Under the pieces are notes generated by a model. That model searched no databases and was not told the DNA's origin. It saw nothing but the letters and a program-made list of their open reading frames with translations. Positions 20,544 to 30,786 of a DNA stretch of 64,000 nt are shown here, one piece after another. The stretch covers positions 62,001 to 126,000 of the forward strand of contig CAVPZS010000002.1 of assembly GCA_963710275.1 (NCBI GenBank), written 5' to 3'. This stretch comes from Rhodoblastus sp963710275. Lineage in GTDB: Bacteria; Pseudomonadota; Alphaproteobacteria; Rhizobiales; Beijerinckiaceae. The translations under genes were made by a program, and so were the position numbers. Each line of letters starts with the position of its first letter. The first letter of the stretch is position 1.

Positions 20544-21032
20544 ATGGCGAGCGCTGACATGCGCCTCGTGATCTTTGGCTGGGGCAATGTTTCGCGCGGC
20601 GACGACGGCCTGGGACCGCTGCTGCTGGCGCGCATCGAACAGGCGGGCTGGGACGGCGCCGCGCTGATCGAGGATTTCCAGCTCCAGCTCGAACATGCGC
20701 TGGACCTGAAGGGCGCCGACCTCGCCCTGTTCCTCGACGCCGGGACGGGCACGCCTTCGCCCTTTTCCTTCGCCGAGATTTTTTCGCGCGAGGGCCTGAC
20801 CCACACCAGCCACGCGCTGCCGCCTGAATCCGTGCTGGCGGTTTTTTCGCAGGTGACGGGCCAAAAGCCGCCGCCCGCCTTCCTGCTCTGCGTGCGCGGC
20901 GACAGCTTTGAACTGGGCGAGGGTCTTGGTCCCGAGGCGGCGCATCGGCTCGAACAGGCGTGGGCGTTCATCGAGCGCCTGAAACGCGACGCGACGCCGG
21001 AGGCCTGGCGCGCGCTTGCAACTGCCGGCTAG
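20544..21032 (+). CDS. hoxW: Hydrogenase maturation protease HoxW
   Basis: 162 aa endopeptidase of the HycI/HoxW family, expected to cut the C-terminal extension from HoxH after nickel insertion. The N-terminal motif VIFGWGNVSRGDDGLGPLL contains the conserved GxGNxxRxDDG. A second acidic nickel contact is probably the D in LFLDAGTG. MRLVIF at 20559 is an alternative start. It lies 24 bases after hoxH and closes the operon. Confidence 0.88.
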   Translation: MASADMRLVIFGWGNVSRGDDGLGPLLLARIEQAGWDGAALIEDFQLQLEHALDLKGADLALFLDAGTGTPSPFSFAEIFSREGLTHTSHALPPESVLAVFSQVTGQKPPPAFLLCVRGDSFELGEGLGPEAAHRLEQAWAFIERLKRDATPEAWRALATAG

Positions 21033-21133
21033 GCCTGTTCGGCGCTCATCGCCTGTTCATCAGCCTTGTCTTACAACGGCGAGCCTGAAACGCAGCCCAA
21101 GGACGGGCCGCGCAGAAAGAAGTCGAACGCGCC

Positions 21134-21367
21134 ATGTCCGCCGCTCTCCGTATTCCGGAGCCTTCCGAAACCTTCCGCAAGTCGCCGGCCTCCCGTTTCC
21201 TCATCGGACAGGATGACCAGGGCCATTGGGTCGCCATGGAGTCCGAAGGCCGCGAAGGTGGCCTGTTCGCCAGTCGCGAGGCGGCGCTGAAATATGTCGC
21301 CGCGAAGACCGGCCGCGCCGCCGCCGTTTTCTCGGCGAAACCGCTGGCCTTGTGGCCGGCAAGATAA
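21134..21367 (+). CDS. Duplicated small hypothetical protein, copy 1 (77 aa)
   Basis: MSAALRIPEPSETFRKSPAS, then RFLIGQDDQGHWVAMESEGR, then GGLFASREAALKYVAAKTG. The pattern of a short strand, HWVAME, EGGLF and a helix with EAALKYV resembles the DUF2188-like fold (G.W.V...G....F.t..EA...A), but I cannot confirm membership. There is no signal peptide or membrane span. It is a near-identical neighbour of copy 2 at 21511 and lies downstream of hoxW. Confidence 0.7.
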   Translation: MSAALRIPEPSETFRKSPASRFLIGQDDQGHWVAMESEGREGGLFASREAALKYVAAKTGRAAAVFSAKPLALWPAR

Positions 21368-21510
21368 CCATTCCGCGCCAATCTCCCTGGGCCGCAATTC
21401 GGGCGGACGGAAGCCGCATCAACGCGGCGCGCTCGCCGGGCAACGTCTTACAACGGCGAGCCTGAAGCGCAGCCCAAGCACGGGCCGCGCAAAAAGAAGT
21501 CGAACGCGCC

Positions 21511-21744
21511 ATGTCCGCCGCTCTCCGTATCCCGGAGCCTTCCGAAACCTTCCGCAAGTCGTCGGCCTCCCGTTTCCTCATCGGACAGGATGACCAGGGC
21601 CATTGGGTCGCCATGGAGTCCAAAGGGCGCGAAGGCGGCCTGTTCGCCAGTCGCGAGGCGGCGCTGAAATATGTCGCCGCGGAGACGGGCCGCGCCGCCG
21701 CGGTTTTCTCGGCGAAACCGCTGGCCTTGTGGCCGGCAAGATAA
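21511..21744 (+). CDS. Duplicated small hypothetical protein, copy 2 (77 aa)
   Basis: Same length as copy 1. Three differences are visible: P to S in KSSASRF, E to K in MESKGRE, and K to E in VAAETG. The upstream 66 bases are also duplicated, so each gene carries the same translation signals. Both frames are open, suggesting that both copies are under selection or that the duplication is young. Confidence 0.7.
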   Translation: MSAALRIPEPSETFRKSSASRFLIGQDDQGHWVAMESKGREGGLFASREAALKYVAAETGRAAAVFSAKPLALWPAR

Positions 21745-21820
21745 TCATTCCGCGCAAATCTCCCTGGGCCGCAATTCGGGCGGACGGAAGCCGCATCAAC
21801 GCGGCGCGCTCGCCGGGCAA

Positions 21821-22168
21821 CCTCGGTGGCGTCGCAATCAGCCGCTTGATTCTCGTCGCAGACCACAGCGAGCCGAGGCTGGACGGCTTCCGGGCGGCGC
21901 ATTGCTGGCCTGGAACGGCAATTCCCGGGCATAGTGTCAGATTTGCAACAGCCTAGCTTGTCCGTTGATCGCACGTTTTTTTTCGCCCGCCAGACGCGCT
22001 TCAATGGTCATCCCAGGCTCATCCCCGGGGAACCGCTTAATCATCTCCGTATTTATACGGGTGCGCCGTTGGGGAACGTGTCCTAGGTTTGCGCTGTGAA
22101 AACATGCGCTTCCGCTCGCCTTGCGGACGCGCGTGGGGATTTTGCCACCGCAAGACTGGTTCAAGACA
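21821..22168. other. Intergenic region before the autotransporter
   Basis: 348 bases without a supported gene. It holds a run of eight T at about 21974-21981 and a short perfect hairpin CCGTA-TTTA-TACGG at about 22046-22059. Either could mark the end of the duplicated-gene transcript or the start of the autotransporter leader. No clear promoter boxes. Confidence 0.3.
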
Positions 22169-24993
22169 ATGCATTTGAATGCCCGGCGCGCCGCTCTTCT
22201 CGCCTCCTGCTCCCTCGTCGCGATGATGTTCGTCGCCGGCTCGCCCAAGGCCTTCGCCTTGAACGTCTTGCCCAGTCAGATCACCATCGCCGCAACTTCC
22301 GTAATCGGCGCGCAGATCGTTGGCTATTGCCCCTCCGTCGCAGGGCCGATCAGCAACGCCGGCACAATTTCGTCGACGGCCAATTCGATTTGGGTCAACG
22401 GCGTTCACGACTTTCGGGATAACCTCCGCCGGCGGAGGCATAGTCAATACCGGCCAGATCACGTCGAGGAGCGAGAGCGGCATCGCCGTCTCGAACGTCT
22501 TGACCTTCGATGGCGGGATCACCAACAGCGGAACGATTTCGGCGGCGCGAGACGGCATCCTGGTCGGCAGCGCCGGCGGCGGCGACCCTTTCAACGGCGA
22601 CATCGTCAACAGCGCGAACGCCTTGATCACTGCCCGAACCGGCATCTTAGTTAACAACGTCCCGACCTTCAACGGCGGCATCAGCAATAACGGCGACGAT
22701 TACGGCCAATGGCAATGTCGGCATTTATGTCGGCGGCGTCTCGAATTTCAACGGCGGCATCAGCAATGGCGGGACGATCACGGGGCCGGCAATATGGCAT
22801 TTCCGTCACCAACGTCACGACTTTCGGGACGACCGCCATCGGCGGCGGCATCACGAATTCCGGGACGATCTCGGCTCAAACCAGCGGCATTGATGTCAGC
22901 GACGTCAGGACCTTCAACGGCGGCATCACGAATTCCGGGACGATCTCGGCGCAGTACAGCGGCATTTATGTCGGCGGCGTCTCGAACTTCAGCGGCGGCA
23001 TCAGCAATTCCGGACAGATCACGGCGCCGAATGGGCCCGGCATTTATCTCGGCGACATCGCCAATTTCAGCGGCGGCATCAACAACAGCGGAACGATTAC
23101 CGCCAAGACCGGCATCCAGATAGACTCCAACGTCTCCTTCTCCGGCGCCGCCGCCATCGTCAACACCGGCACGATCACCGGCTCCGTAGCCGCGATCGAC
23201 GCCAGCAGAGCCACCAGCCAGGTGGACATCGTGCAGGCGGCCGGCCTGATCTCCGGCGCGATCAAGCTGTCGAACAATCGCGACGCGCTGACCATCCTCG
23301 GCGGCGCGATCAACGGCAATATCATCGGCGGCGCGTCGATCGACGACACCGTCACCTTCGCCCTGTCTCCCGGACAGACCTTCACCTACGCCAGCCCCTA
23401 TGGCTTCCACCAAATCGGACAGGTCAACATCAATTCCGGCACGGTGGTGCTGAACGGCCAGAACGACGCGCAGGAAGTCGCCGTCAATTCCGGCGGAACG
23501 CTGGCGGGCGACGGCGTGCTGAACGTTCTGTCCTACGCGACCCTGACCGTGAACAATGGCGCCACCCTGTCGCCTGGCGTTCCCGGCTCGATCGGCACGC
23601 TGTCCGTCAATGGCGAAGTCGTTTTCCAGCCCGGCGCGACCTATGCGGTCACGATCACGCCGACGGCGTCTTCGCAGACGGTGATCACGGGCGCTGCGAC
23701 GCTTGGTGGCGCCACCGTCGCGGTGACGCCGCTGCTCGGGACTTATTTGGCCCACACCTACACGATCCTGACGGCGAGCCAGGCCCAGAACTTCGGCTCG
23801 ACCAACACGTTCAATCCGACGGTGGACGTCACACGGAGCGGCCTGATCTCCGACCCGACCCTCAGCTATGACGCCCATGACGTCTATCTGAGCATTCCGA
23901 CCTATATCAACACGATCAACCTGACCCCGCTGGCGCCGCTGAACGCCCAGAACGCTGCGAATTCGCTCAACAACTACATTCTCGCCGGCAACGCCCTGCC
24001 CGCGGGCATGCAGGGCCTTTCCACCCTCTCGGGCGCCGCGCTGACCACGGCGGTCAACCAGCTCGCCGGCCAGCAGCAGGGCGCCTTCGCGCTTGGCGCG
24101 ATCAAGGCCGACGATCTCTTCCTCAACCTGATGCTGAACGCCCATGTCGCCGGCCGCGAAGACGCGACGCCCGGCGCGCAGAGCTTCCACGCCGACGCCT
24201 CCCCGAACGCGTCGGCCATCGGCCCCGGCCCGGGCGCAACCTACTGGGGCGGCGCCTATGGCGGCGGCGAGAAGGTTTCGGGCAACGCCTTCACCGGCGC
24301 GGCGCGCGAAACCGGCTCGATCTACGGTTATGGCGCGGGCGTGGACTTCCACGTCCAGCCCGACACGACCCTCGGCTTCGCGCTCGGCGGCGGCGGCACA
24401 GGCTTCAGCCTCGGCCAGCGCCTGGGCTCCGGCTATTCCCAGACGTTCCAGGCCGGCGTCTCGGCGCGCTGCATTCGGGCCCGGCCTATCTCGCCGGCGC
24501 CGCGGATTATACCTACTATCAAGCGACGACCGCGCGCACCGGCGCCCTGGCCGGGGTTGGAACCCAGAACGGCCAGTTCACCGCCAACAGCGTCGCGGAC
24601 CGCATCGAGGGCGGCTATGCGGCCATGACCTACGGCGCGCTGACGATCACGCCTTATGCGGCCAACCAGATCGAGGCGCTGATGCTGCCGGGCTTCTCCG
24701 AAAGCGCCCAGGGCGGGATCAGGCCCTTCGACACCGGACTCAATCTCTACGGCCGCGTGGCCTAGGCCCATGATTTCGGCGATCTGGCCCTGTCCACCGT
24801 GTTCTTCCAGGCGATTCCGGCCCAGGGCTTCCGTGTCTACAGCGCCAATCCCGCGCCCAACGGCGCGCTGCTGGAGTTCGGCGGCAAATATGCGCTCGGC
24901 GACGGCTGGACGGCCTTGGCGAAGTTCCAGGGCGAATTCTCCGGCACGACCAGCTATTACGGAGCCATGGCCGAGTTGCGGAAGAACTTCTGA
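22169..24993 (+). CDS. Repeat-rich autotransporter adhesin (frame changes and one in-frame TAG)
   Basis: A type Va secreted surface protein. The signal peptide is MHLNARRAALLASCSLVAMM, followed by FVAGSPKAFA and the cleavage site. The passenger is built of about nine units of 22-25 residues with the core F(N/S)GGI(S/T)NSGTI(S/T)A, as in beta-helical adhesins, followed by an LSPG-type segment (GDGVLNVLS...LSPGVPGSIG). The C-terminal beta-barrel starts near 24240 (YWGGAYGGGEKVSG) and ends in ELRKNF with the terminal Phe used for outer-membrane assembly. The frame changes near 22420, 22705, 22790 and 24470, and TAG at 24763-24765 interrupts the barrel. It may be decayed, phase-variable or mis-sequenced. 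Confidence 0.8.
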
Positions 24994-25077
24994 GAAGCGT
25001 CTTCGCCTACTCGCCACGCTACGCGGCGGATCTGGAGGAGCCGAATTCGGCGCCTCACCCGCTTTTCGGGACAGGCG

Positions 25078-26025
25078 CTAAAAACTCACGCCATAGACCA
25101 GATGGACGCGCTGGCGGGCGATGTCCGACTGGTTATAGGGCGCAAGCAAAGGCGAGAGCGAGCCCGGCGCATTGCCGCCGATCTGCGGCGACCAGGCCAG
25201 CGACAGAAAACTGTGCGGCGTGAGCTGCGCCCACAGCGTCGGGCCGAGATAGGCCGCCGAGCCGACCCGCTGGGCGAACCCGAGCGAATTATAGACCTCG
25301 TAATATTCAGCCTCGACGCCGGCGGCGAAATTCGGCGCGAAGCGCCAGGTCAGCGCAGCCGTGGCGCCGGCCAGGGCGTAATGGCTGATGCCGAGGCCTG
25401 CCTCATTGTCCACTTCCGGCGAATAGACCAGATTGACCGCGCCGTAGAATTTCTTCTCGATCATTTCCCAGTCGAGATAGACCCTGGTCTCCACGAGGAA
25501 ATTGCTGGAATGAGGGCCGATGACGGGGTCGATGCGGTCCCATTCCGGCGCCACCGAAACGGCGAGGCCGAAGGGCGCGTCGATCCCGCGCTTGAGGAAG
25601 ATATATTTCGGCTCCGCGGCGAAGCCTGAAAAAGTGGTCTGGCTGAGGTTGAAGAGGCCGGGAACGTTGGCGATCTGCTGCGAAACGCCGAGCGGCCCGA
25701 TCTCGTAGCCGAAACGGTCGGTCGGCGCGGCCTCGTAGACCGCCTTTTGCTGGATGGCGTTGTATCGTCCGCCGCCCTGCTTTCCGATGCTGTCTGATGT
25801 GGTGAACTCCAGCTCCTTGTCGCCGGCCTCGCCGACATCGCTTCCCTCGGTGAAGCCGAAAATATGCTTGGTCTCGAATTCCTCCGCCGCCTCCTTCTCG
25901 CCTTCCAGCGCCGAAGGCATTTCCGCCGCGATCTTGTCGGCGACGGTCTGCGTCGCGTCATTCGCGCGCGCGACGGGCGCGGCGAGGAAAGCCATGGCGA
26001 CGGCGGCGAAGGAACGAAAAAACAT
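25078..26025 (-). CDS. Outer-membrane beta-barrel protein of the MetA/alginate-export-like type
   Basis: 315 aa from ATG 26025, chosen because it opens a signal peptide (MFFRSFAAVAMAFLAAPVAR, then A/N). After an acidic periplasmic segment (EMPSALEGEKEAAEEFETKH), alternating strands follow (FGLAVSVAPEWDRI, FYGAVNLVYSPEV, ALTWRFAPNFAAGVEAEYYEV). The protein ends VHLVYGVSF, with the terminal Phe of outer-membrane barrels. Similar proteins are annotated as putative transporters or phenol-degradation MetA-like. The cargo is unknown. It converges with the autotransporter gene. Confidence 0.65.
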   Translation of the reverse strand: MFFRSFAAVAMAFLAAPVARANDATQTVADKIAAEMPSALEGEKEAAEEFETKHIFGFTEGSDVGEAGDKELEFTTSDSIGKQGGGRYNAIQQKAVYEAAPTDRFGYEIGPLGVSQQIANVPGLFNLSQTTFSGFAAEPKYIFLKRGIDAPFGLAVSVAPEWDRIDPVIGPHSSNFLVETRVYLDWEMIEKKFYGAVNLVYSPEVDNEAGLGISHYALAGATAALTWRFAPNFAAGVEAEYYEVYNSLGFAQRVGSAAYLGPTLWAQLTPHSFLSLAWSPQIGGNAPGSLSPLLAPYNQSDIARQRVHLVYGVSF

Positions 26026-26220
26026 CGCAATACCGGCTCTGACAGGCAAAAGGCGCTCCCGCGAGGCAGGCCGAGACTCGAGGAAGCCGCGCGCCGTCAC
26101 CAATGGTACACCAAATCTGGCAGGCGGAGCTTGCGCGAAGGCGACGCCAGAGGCCAAGGTTCACAGCGCGTTCATTTGCGATTCCTATAGTCGCAATCCC
26201 CAGCATTTGGAGGAAGCAAA

Positions 26221-26439
26221 ATGAAGTCTGTCAAAACACTCGTCCTCGCCGCCGCGCTGCTCGGCGCCGGCCTCGTCGCCGCCGAGGCCATGCCGGTCGC
26301 CAAGGCAGCGGGCGTCTCCGCGCCTGTCGACCACGTCCGCTTCGGCTGCGGCCCCGGCTGGCACCCCAATCCCTGGGGCCGCTGCGTGCCGAACCGCGGC
26401 CCGGTCCGCCGCGGCTGGGGTCCCGGCCGCCGTTGGTGA
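26221..26439 (+). CDS. Small secreted Gly/Pro/Trp-rich protein, 72 aa
   Basis: The N-terminal signal peptide is MKSVKTLVLAAALLGAGLVA with AEA. The mature part contains FGCGPGWHPNPWGRCVPNRG, with two cysteines that could form a disulfide, and a basic Arg/Gly tail. The GCGPGWHPNPWGRC pattern recurs in small periplasmic proteins of Methylobacterium- and Bradyrhizobium-like bacteria, without known function. GGAGGAAG is just before the ATG. A terminator follows. Confidence 0.7.
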   Translation: MKSVKTLVLAAALLGAGLVAAEAMPVAKAAGVSAPVDHVRFGCGPGWHPNPWGRCVPNRGPVRRGWGPGRRW

Positions 26440-26462
26440 TTTGAGGCGCAAGCCCTGAAGTC

Positions 26463-26503
26463 AGGCCGGCTGGAACGCAGGTTCCGCCGGCCTGTTATTT
26501 TAA
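26463..26503 (+). terminator. Terminator shared by convergent genes
   Basis: Stem AGGCCGGC(T)GGAAC / GTTCCGCCGGCCT with a 4-base loop (26463-26493), then GTTATTTT. It lies between the small secreted gene (plus) and the oxidoreductase gene (minus), so it may serve both. Confidence 0.75.
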
Positions 26504-27739
26504 AACCGCTCGATCCGGAATGGCGCGGGATCGGCGAAAGGCGGCTCGCCCGCCATCATTTCCGCCAGCAGCCGGCCGCAAGCGGCGGCCAGCGTCAGGC
26601 CATGGTGCTGGTGGCCAAAATTGAACCACAGTCCCTTGTGGCGCGGCGCCCGGCCAAGGACCGGCAGCATGTCCGGCAGGCAGGGACGGCAGCCCATCCA
26701 CGGCTTTTCATCGAGACGCCCGCCCAGCGGCAGCAATTTGCGCGCGATGACCTCGCTGGTTTCGATCTGGCCATAGTCGGGCGCCGAATCGCGGCGGGCG
26801 AATTCGGCGCCCGTGGTCATGCGAACGCCCCGCGCCATCGGGGCGAGCAAAAAGCCGTTGTCGGCGTCGAGCACGGGATGATCGAGGCTTGCGCCGGCCG
26901 AAAGCGCGTAATGCATGTGGTAGCCGCGCTTGACCGCCATCGGAACGGCATAGCCGAGCGACGCGGTCACCAGATCCGACCAGGGCCCGAGGCAGATCGC
27001 CGCCTCGCGCGCCAGCACCGGCCCCTGCCCGGTCTCGACGCCATAGCCGTCGCTGGCCGGCCGGAAGGTTTTCGCCTCGCCGCGCAGAAACCGGCCGCCC
27101 CGGCTTTCGAACAATCTGGCATAGCTCTGCGTCAGCGCCAGCGGATCGCTCAGCGAGGCCGGATCGAGATAATGCACGGCGCCGACGCCGCCTTGCAGCG
27201 ACGGCTCGACTTTCCGCAACGCGTCGGCGGCATAGAAGGCCGTCTTCAGTCCGAAGGGCGCGATACGCTCAGCCGCCGCCCGCCCCGCGGCAAAACTGGC
27301 CTCGCTGCGAAACAGCTTCAGCCAGCCGGTCTTGCGCAGCAGGCCCAGGGACCCCGCCTCGGCCATCAGCTTCTCATGCTCGCTCAGGGATTTTTCGATC
27401 AGCGGCAGCGCCGCCATGGCGTGCGCTTGCGCCCGCTCCGGCGCGCTCTCCCACCAGTAGCGCGCCAGCCAGGTGGCGAAAGCCGGGAGATCGGCGAGGC
27501 GATAATGCGCCTCATTGGCGCCATTGGCCGCATAACGCGCCAGCGCGCGAAATTTCGCGGGGGAAAAGATAGGGAAAGACGGAGGCGCGCTCGATCAGCC
27601 CGGCGTTGCCGTAACTCGTCTCCTCGCCCGCGCCGCGCCGGTCGACCAGGACGACGTCGCGTCCGCGCGCCTGGATCTGCAAGGCGGCGGAAACGCCGAC
27701 AATGCCCGCGCCAAGGACCAGAACATCGGTTTTCAGCAT
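26500..27739 (-). CDS. FAD-dependent D-amino-acid dehydrogenase-like oxidoreductase (DadA family; one frame change)
   Basis: A DAO-type flavoprotein. The N-terminal dinucleotide motif is VLGAGIVGVSAALQ, then VDRRGAGEETSYGNAG, which is typical of DadA. The C-terminal half has WMGCRPCLPDMLPVLG and FGHQHHGLTLAAACGRLLAE, the flavin-closing segment. The frame changes near 27555 by one extra base; corrected length is 412 aa. Expected activity is oxidation of an amino acid to a keto acid with electrons to the respiratory chain. The substrate is not readable. It is divergent from rpe. Confidence 0.85.
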
Positions 27740-27864
27740 GGCGCATTCCCTTCCGGACAGAATAATGCGGCAGCAGCAACTTGGGCGCCAACTGCCGGCG
27801 CGTGTGGACGCGCGCTTGCCGATCCTGTAGGAGGCGGGTGACTTCACCCGGCAGGAAACGGCCC

Positions 27865-28546
27865 ATGCGTCCGCTGAAAATCGCCCCTTCCATCCTTGCC
27901 GCCGATTTCTCGAAACTCGGCGAGGAAATCCGCGCCATTGTCGCGGCCGGCGCCGACATCATCCATGTCGACGTGATGGACGGCCATTTCGTTCCGAACA
28001 TCACCATCGGCCCGGACGTGGTCAAGGCCATTCGCGGCGCCACCGACAAGCCGTTCGACGTGCATCTGATGATTTCGCCCGCCGACCCCTATCTGGAAGC
28101 CTTCGCCAAGGCCGGCGCCGATTATATCGTCGATCCACGCCGAGGCCGGCCCGCACCTGCACCGCTCGCTGCAGGCCATTCGCGGGCTGGGCAAAAAGGC
28201 CGGCGTATCCCTCAATCCCGCGACGCCCGAGAACGTGCTCGAATACGTGCTCGACGACATCGACCTGATCCTCGCCATGACCGTCAACCCCGGCTTCGGC
28301 GGCCAGAAGTTCATCGCCTCAGGACTTGAAAAACTGCGCCGGATCAAGGCGATGATCGCAGGACGCGAGATCGACCTTGAAGTCGACGGCGGCGTCACCG
28401 CGGAAAACACGATGGACATTGTCGCCGCCGGCGCCAACTGGCTGGTCGCCGGCTCCGCCGCCTTCAAGGGCGGTCCGGAGCAGTACAAGAAGAACATCGA
28501 CGCCATCCGCCTCGCCGCCCATCTGGCGCGGGGGGAAGTGATTTAA
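27865..28546 (+). CDS. rpe: Ribulose-phosphate 3-epimerase (one frame change)
   Basis: Interconverts ribulose-5-P and xylulose-5-P in the pentose-phosphate and Calvin cycles. TIM barrel with PSILAADF, HVDVMDGHFVPN (metal-binding His and Asp), VHLMI, MTVNPGFGGQKFI and VDGGVT. An extra C near 28135 interrupts the frame just before the metal-binding HAEAG segment; corrected length is 226 aa. The key residues are present. purB follows after a REP-like palindrome. Confidence 0.95.
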
Positions 28547-28555
28547 CGATCCGTT

Positions 28556-28583
28556 CCCTCTCTCCGCTTGCGGGGAGAGGGAG
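28556..28583. repeat. REP-like intergenic palindrome
   Basis: CCTCTCTCCGC / GCGGGGAGAGG with a TT loop. The same arm sequence occurs at 41741-41764, so this is a dispersed palindromic unit rather than a gene-specific structure. It could also slow or end the rpe transcript. Confidence 0.6.
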
Positions 28584-28605
28584 ACAAACCAAGAGCAACG
28601 ACCCC

Positions 28606-29974
28606 ATGATCCCTCGCTATTCCCGCCCTGAAATGGTCTCCATCTGGGAGCCGCAGACCCGCTTCAAGATCTGGTTCGAGATCGAGGCCCATGCCTGCGA
28701 CGCCCTCGCCGAACTCGGGGTGATTCCCAAGGAGAGCGCGAAAAACATCTGGGAGAAAGCCGGCAACGTCACCTTCGACGTCGACCGCATCGACGAGATC
28801 GAGCGCGTGACAAAACATGACGTCATCGCCTTCCTGACCCATCTCGCCGAATTCATCGGTCCGGATTCGCGCTTCGTCCACCAGGGCATGACCTCCTCCG
28901 ACGTGCTCGACACCTGCCTGTCGGTGCAACTCACCCGCGCCTGCGACATCCTGATCCGCGACGTCACCGAACTGCTCGCCGCCATCAAGCGCCGCGCCTT
29001 CGAGCACAAGATGACGCCCTGCATCGGCCGCTCCCACGGCATCCACGCGGAGCCCGTGACCTTCGGGTTGAAAATGGCCGAGGCCTATGCCGAATTCGTG
29101 CGCTGCCGCGTCCGCCTGGTCGCCGCGCGCGAGGAGATCGCCACCTGCGCCATTTCCGGCGCCGTCGGCACCTTCGCCAATATCGACCCGCGCGTCGAAG
29201 AGCATGTCGCGGAGAAAATGGGGCTGAAGCCCGAGCCGGTCTCGACCCAGGTCATCCCGCGCGACCGCCACGCCATGTTCTTCGCCACGCTGGGCGTCGT
29301 CGCCTCGTCCATCGAGCGCCTCGCCATCGAAATCCGCCATCTGCAGCGCACCGAAGTGCTGGAGGCGGAGGAATTCTTCTCCGAGGGCCAGAAGGGCTCC
29401 TCGGCCATGCCGCACAAGCGCAATCCGGTGCTGACCGAAAACCTCACGGGACTCGCCCGCCTGGTGCGCGGCATGGTGACGCCGGCGCTGGAAAATGTCG
29501 CGCTCTGGCATGAACGCGACATTTCCCACAGCTCGGTCGAACGCATGATCGGTCCCGACGCCACGGTGACGCTGGATTTCGCCCTGGCCCGCATGACCAA
29601 TGTGATCGACAAGCTGCTGGTCTATCCTGCAGAATATGCAGAAGAACCTCGACCTGCTCGGCGGCCTGGTCCATTCGCAGCGCGTGCTGCTGGCGCTGAC
29701 GCAAAAGGGCGCCTCGCGCGAGGACGCCTATAAATACGTGCAGCGCAACGCCATGCCGGTCTGGCGCGGCGAAGGCGACTTCCTCGACCTGCTGAAGAAG
29801 GACCCGGAGGTGAAGAAGCTGCTGAGCGACAGCGAGCTGGAGGAAAAGTTCGACCTCGGCTATCACCTCAAGCACGTCGATACGATCTTCCGCCGCGTGT
29901 TCGGGCAAGTCATCGAGCGGAATGAACGACGTCCTGCTCATCGCCGGCGCCGGATCTGCTGGCCGGAACCATGA
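28606..29974 (+). CDS. purB: Adenylosuccinate lyase (one or two frame changes)
   Basis: Catalyses two steps of purine synthesis: SAICAR to AICAR, and adenylosuccinate to AMP. The N-terminus is MIPRYSRPEMVSIWEP. Catalytic regions are HQGMTSSDVLDT and GRSHGIHAEP, and the fumarase-family signature is SSAMPHKRNP. An extra G near 29634 (VYP.A.NMQKNLD) breaks the frame. As written the frame overruns to 29974 with an unlikely basic tail after FRRVFG. One lost base near 29915 would put the stop at 29923-29925, overlapping the next start as ATGA, and give about 440 aa. Confidence 0.95.
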
Positions 29975-30676
29975 ACGCCATCGCCGGCGGCGGCTCCTTC
30001 GTGACCCTGCCGGCGCTGATGGCTGCTGGCGTTCCGGGCCTCAACGCCAACGCCTCCTCGACGGTGGCGCTGGTGCCGAGCGCGCTGGCCAGCGCCTATG
30101 CCTATCGCCACGACTTCAAGGGGTTCGACGGCGTCTCCTTCAAGCTCATGGCGCTGCTCAGCGTGCTGGGCGGGGCTTCGGGCGCGCTCCTGCTGCTGGC
30201 GACGCCACAGAGCGTGTTCGACCTGCTTGTGCCCTTCCTGCTGCTGTTCGGAACCATCGCCTTCGCCTTCGGGCGGCAGGCCGGGCGCCTGGCTGCGCGA
30301 GCGCGTGCACATCACCCCGCACATGCTGCTGGCGGCGCAATTCGCGCTCGGCATTTACGGCGGCTATTTCGGCGGCGCGGTCGGCATCATGATGCTGGCG
30401 GCCTGGAGCCTGATGACCAGCGCGGGGCTGGCGACCATGCAGCCGGCGCGCAACCTGCTCAACGCCGCGATGAACGCCACGGCGACGCTGCTCTTCGTCG
30501 CCGGCGGGCTGGTTTATTGGCGCCAGACCTTCATCCTGTTCGCCGGCGCCATCGTCGGCGGCTATTTCGGGGCCCATTACGGCCGCAAGATCGACCCGGC
30601 CAGGGCCCGGATCGTGATTTCCTGCCTCAACGCGACCATGACCGCGCTGGTGTTCTGGCGCGCCTTTCATCATTGA
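29922..30676 (+). CDS. TauE/SafE-family membrane permease (two frame changes)
   Basis: A TSUP-family protein with about eight helices. The first repeat has GTMNAIAGGGSFVTLPALMA, the classical family motif, then NANASSTVALVPSA. The second repeat has GIYGGYFGGAVGIMML and NLLNAAMNA. Extra bases near 29955 and 30295 interrupt the frame; corrected length is 250 aa. The family exports sulfite, sulfoacetate or other organosulfur anions; the substrate cannot be told. The ATG overlaps the presumed purB stop. Confidence 0.88.
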
Positions 30677-30786
30677 CGGGGCCCGACGGCATGGCCTTGG
30701 CGGTTCAGCCTCCATTCATCCAAGCGGAGCGATAGTTTCCCTTACCGGAGCGGACCTATCCGGAACCGGTAAAAAGGGAGTTTCAC

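Larger units (their letters stand above)
21068..21820 (+). repeat. Tandem duplication of a 377-bp unit carrying a small gene
   Basis: The unit at 21068-21444 is repeated directly at 21445-21820 with only scattered substitutions and a one-base length difference. Each copy starts GTCTTACAACGGCGAGCCTG and ends CGCTCGCCGGGCAAC, and holds one complete 77-codon gene with its own upstream region. The junction at 21444/21445 is exact, so the event is a simple tandem duplication. Confidence 0.92.

Noticed and set aside
18990..20945. A 651-codon minus-strand frame opposite hoxH-hoxW
   Set aside because: It lies antisense to the intact hydrogenase genes; no ribosome site or recognisable domain.
22480..23120. 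Repeated short DNA units that could suggest a CRISPR array
   Set aside because: The units are in-phase protein repeats (GGI-NSGTI) of the autotransporter, imperfect, and without uniform spacers.
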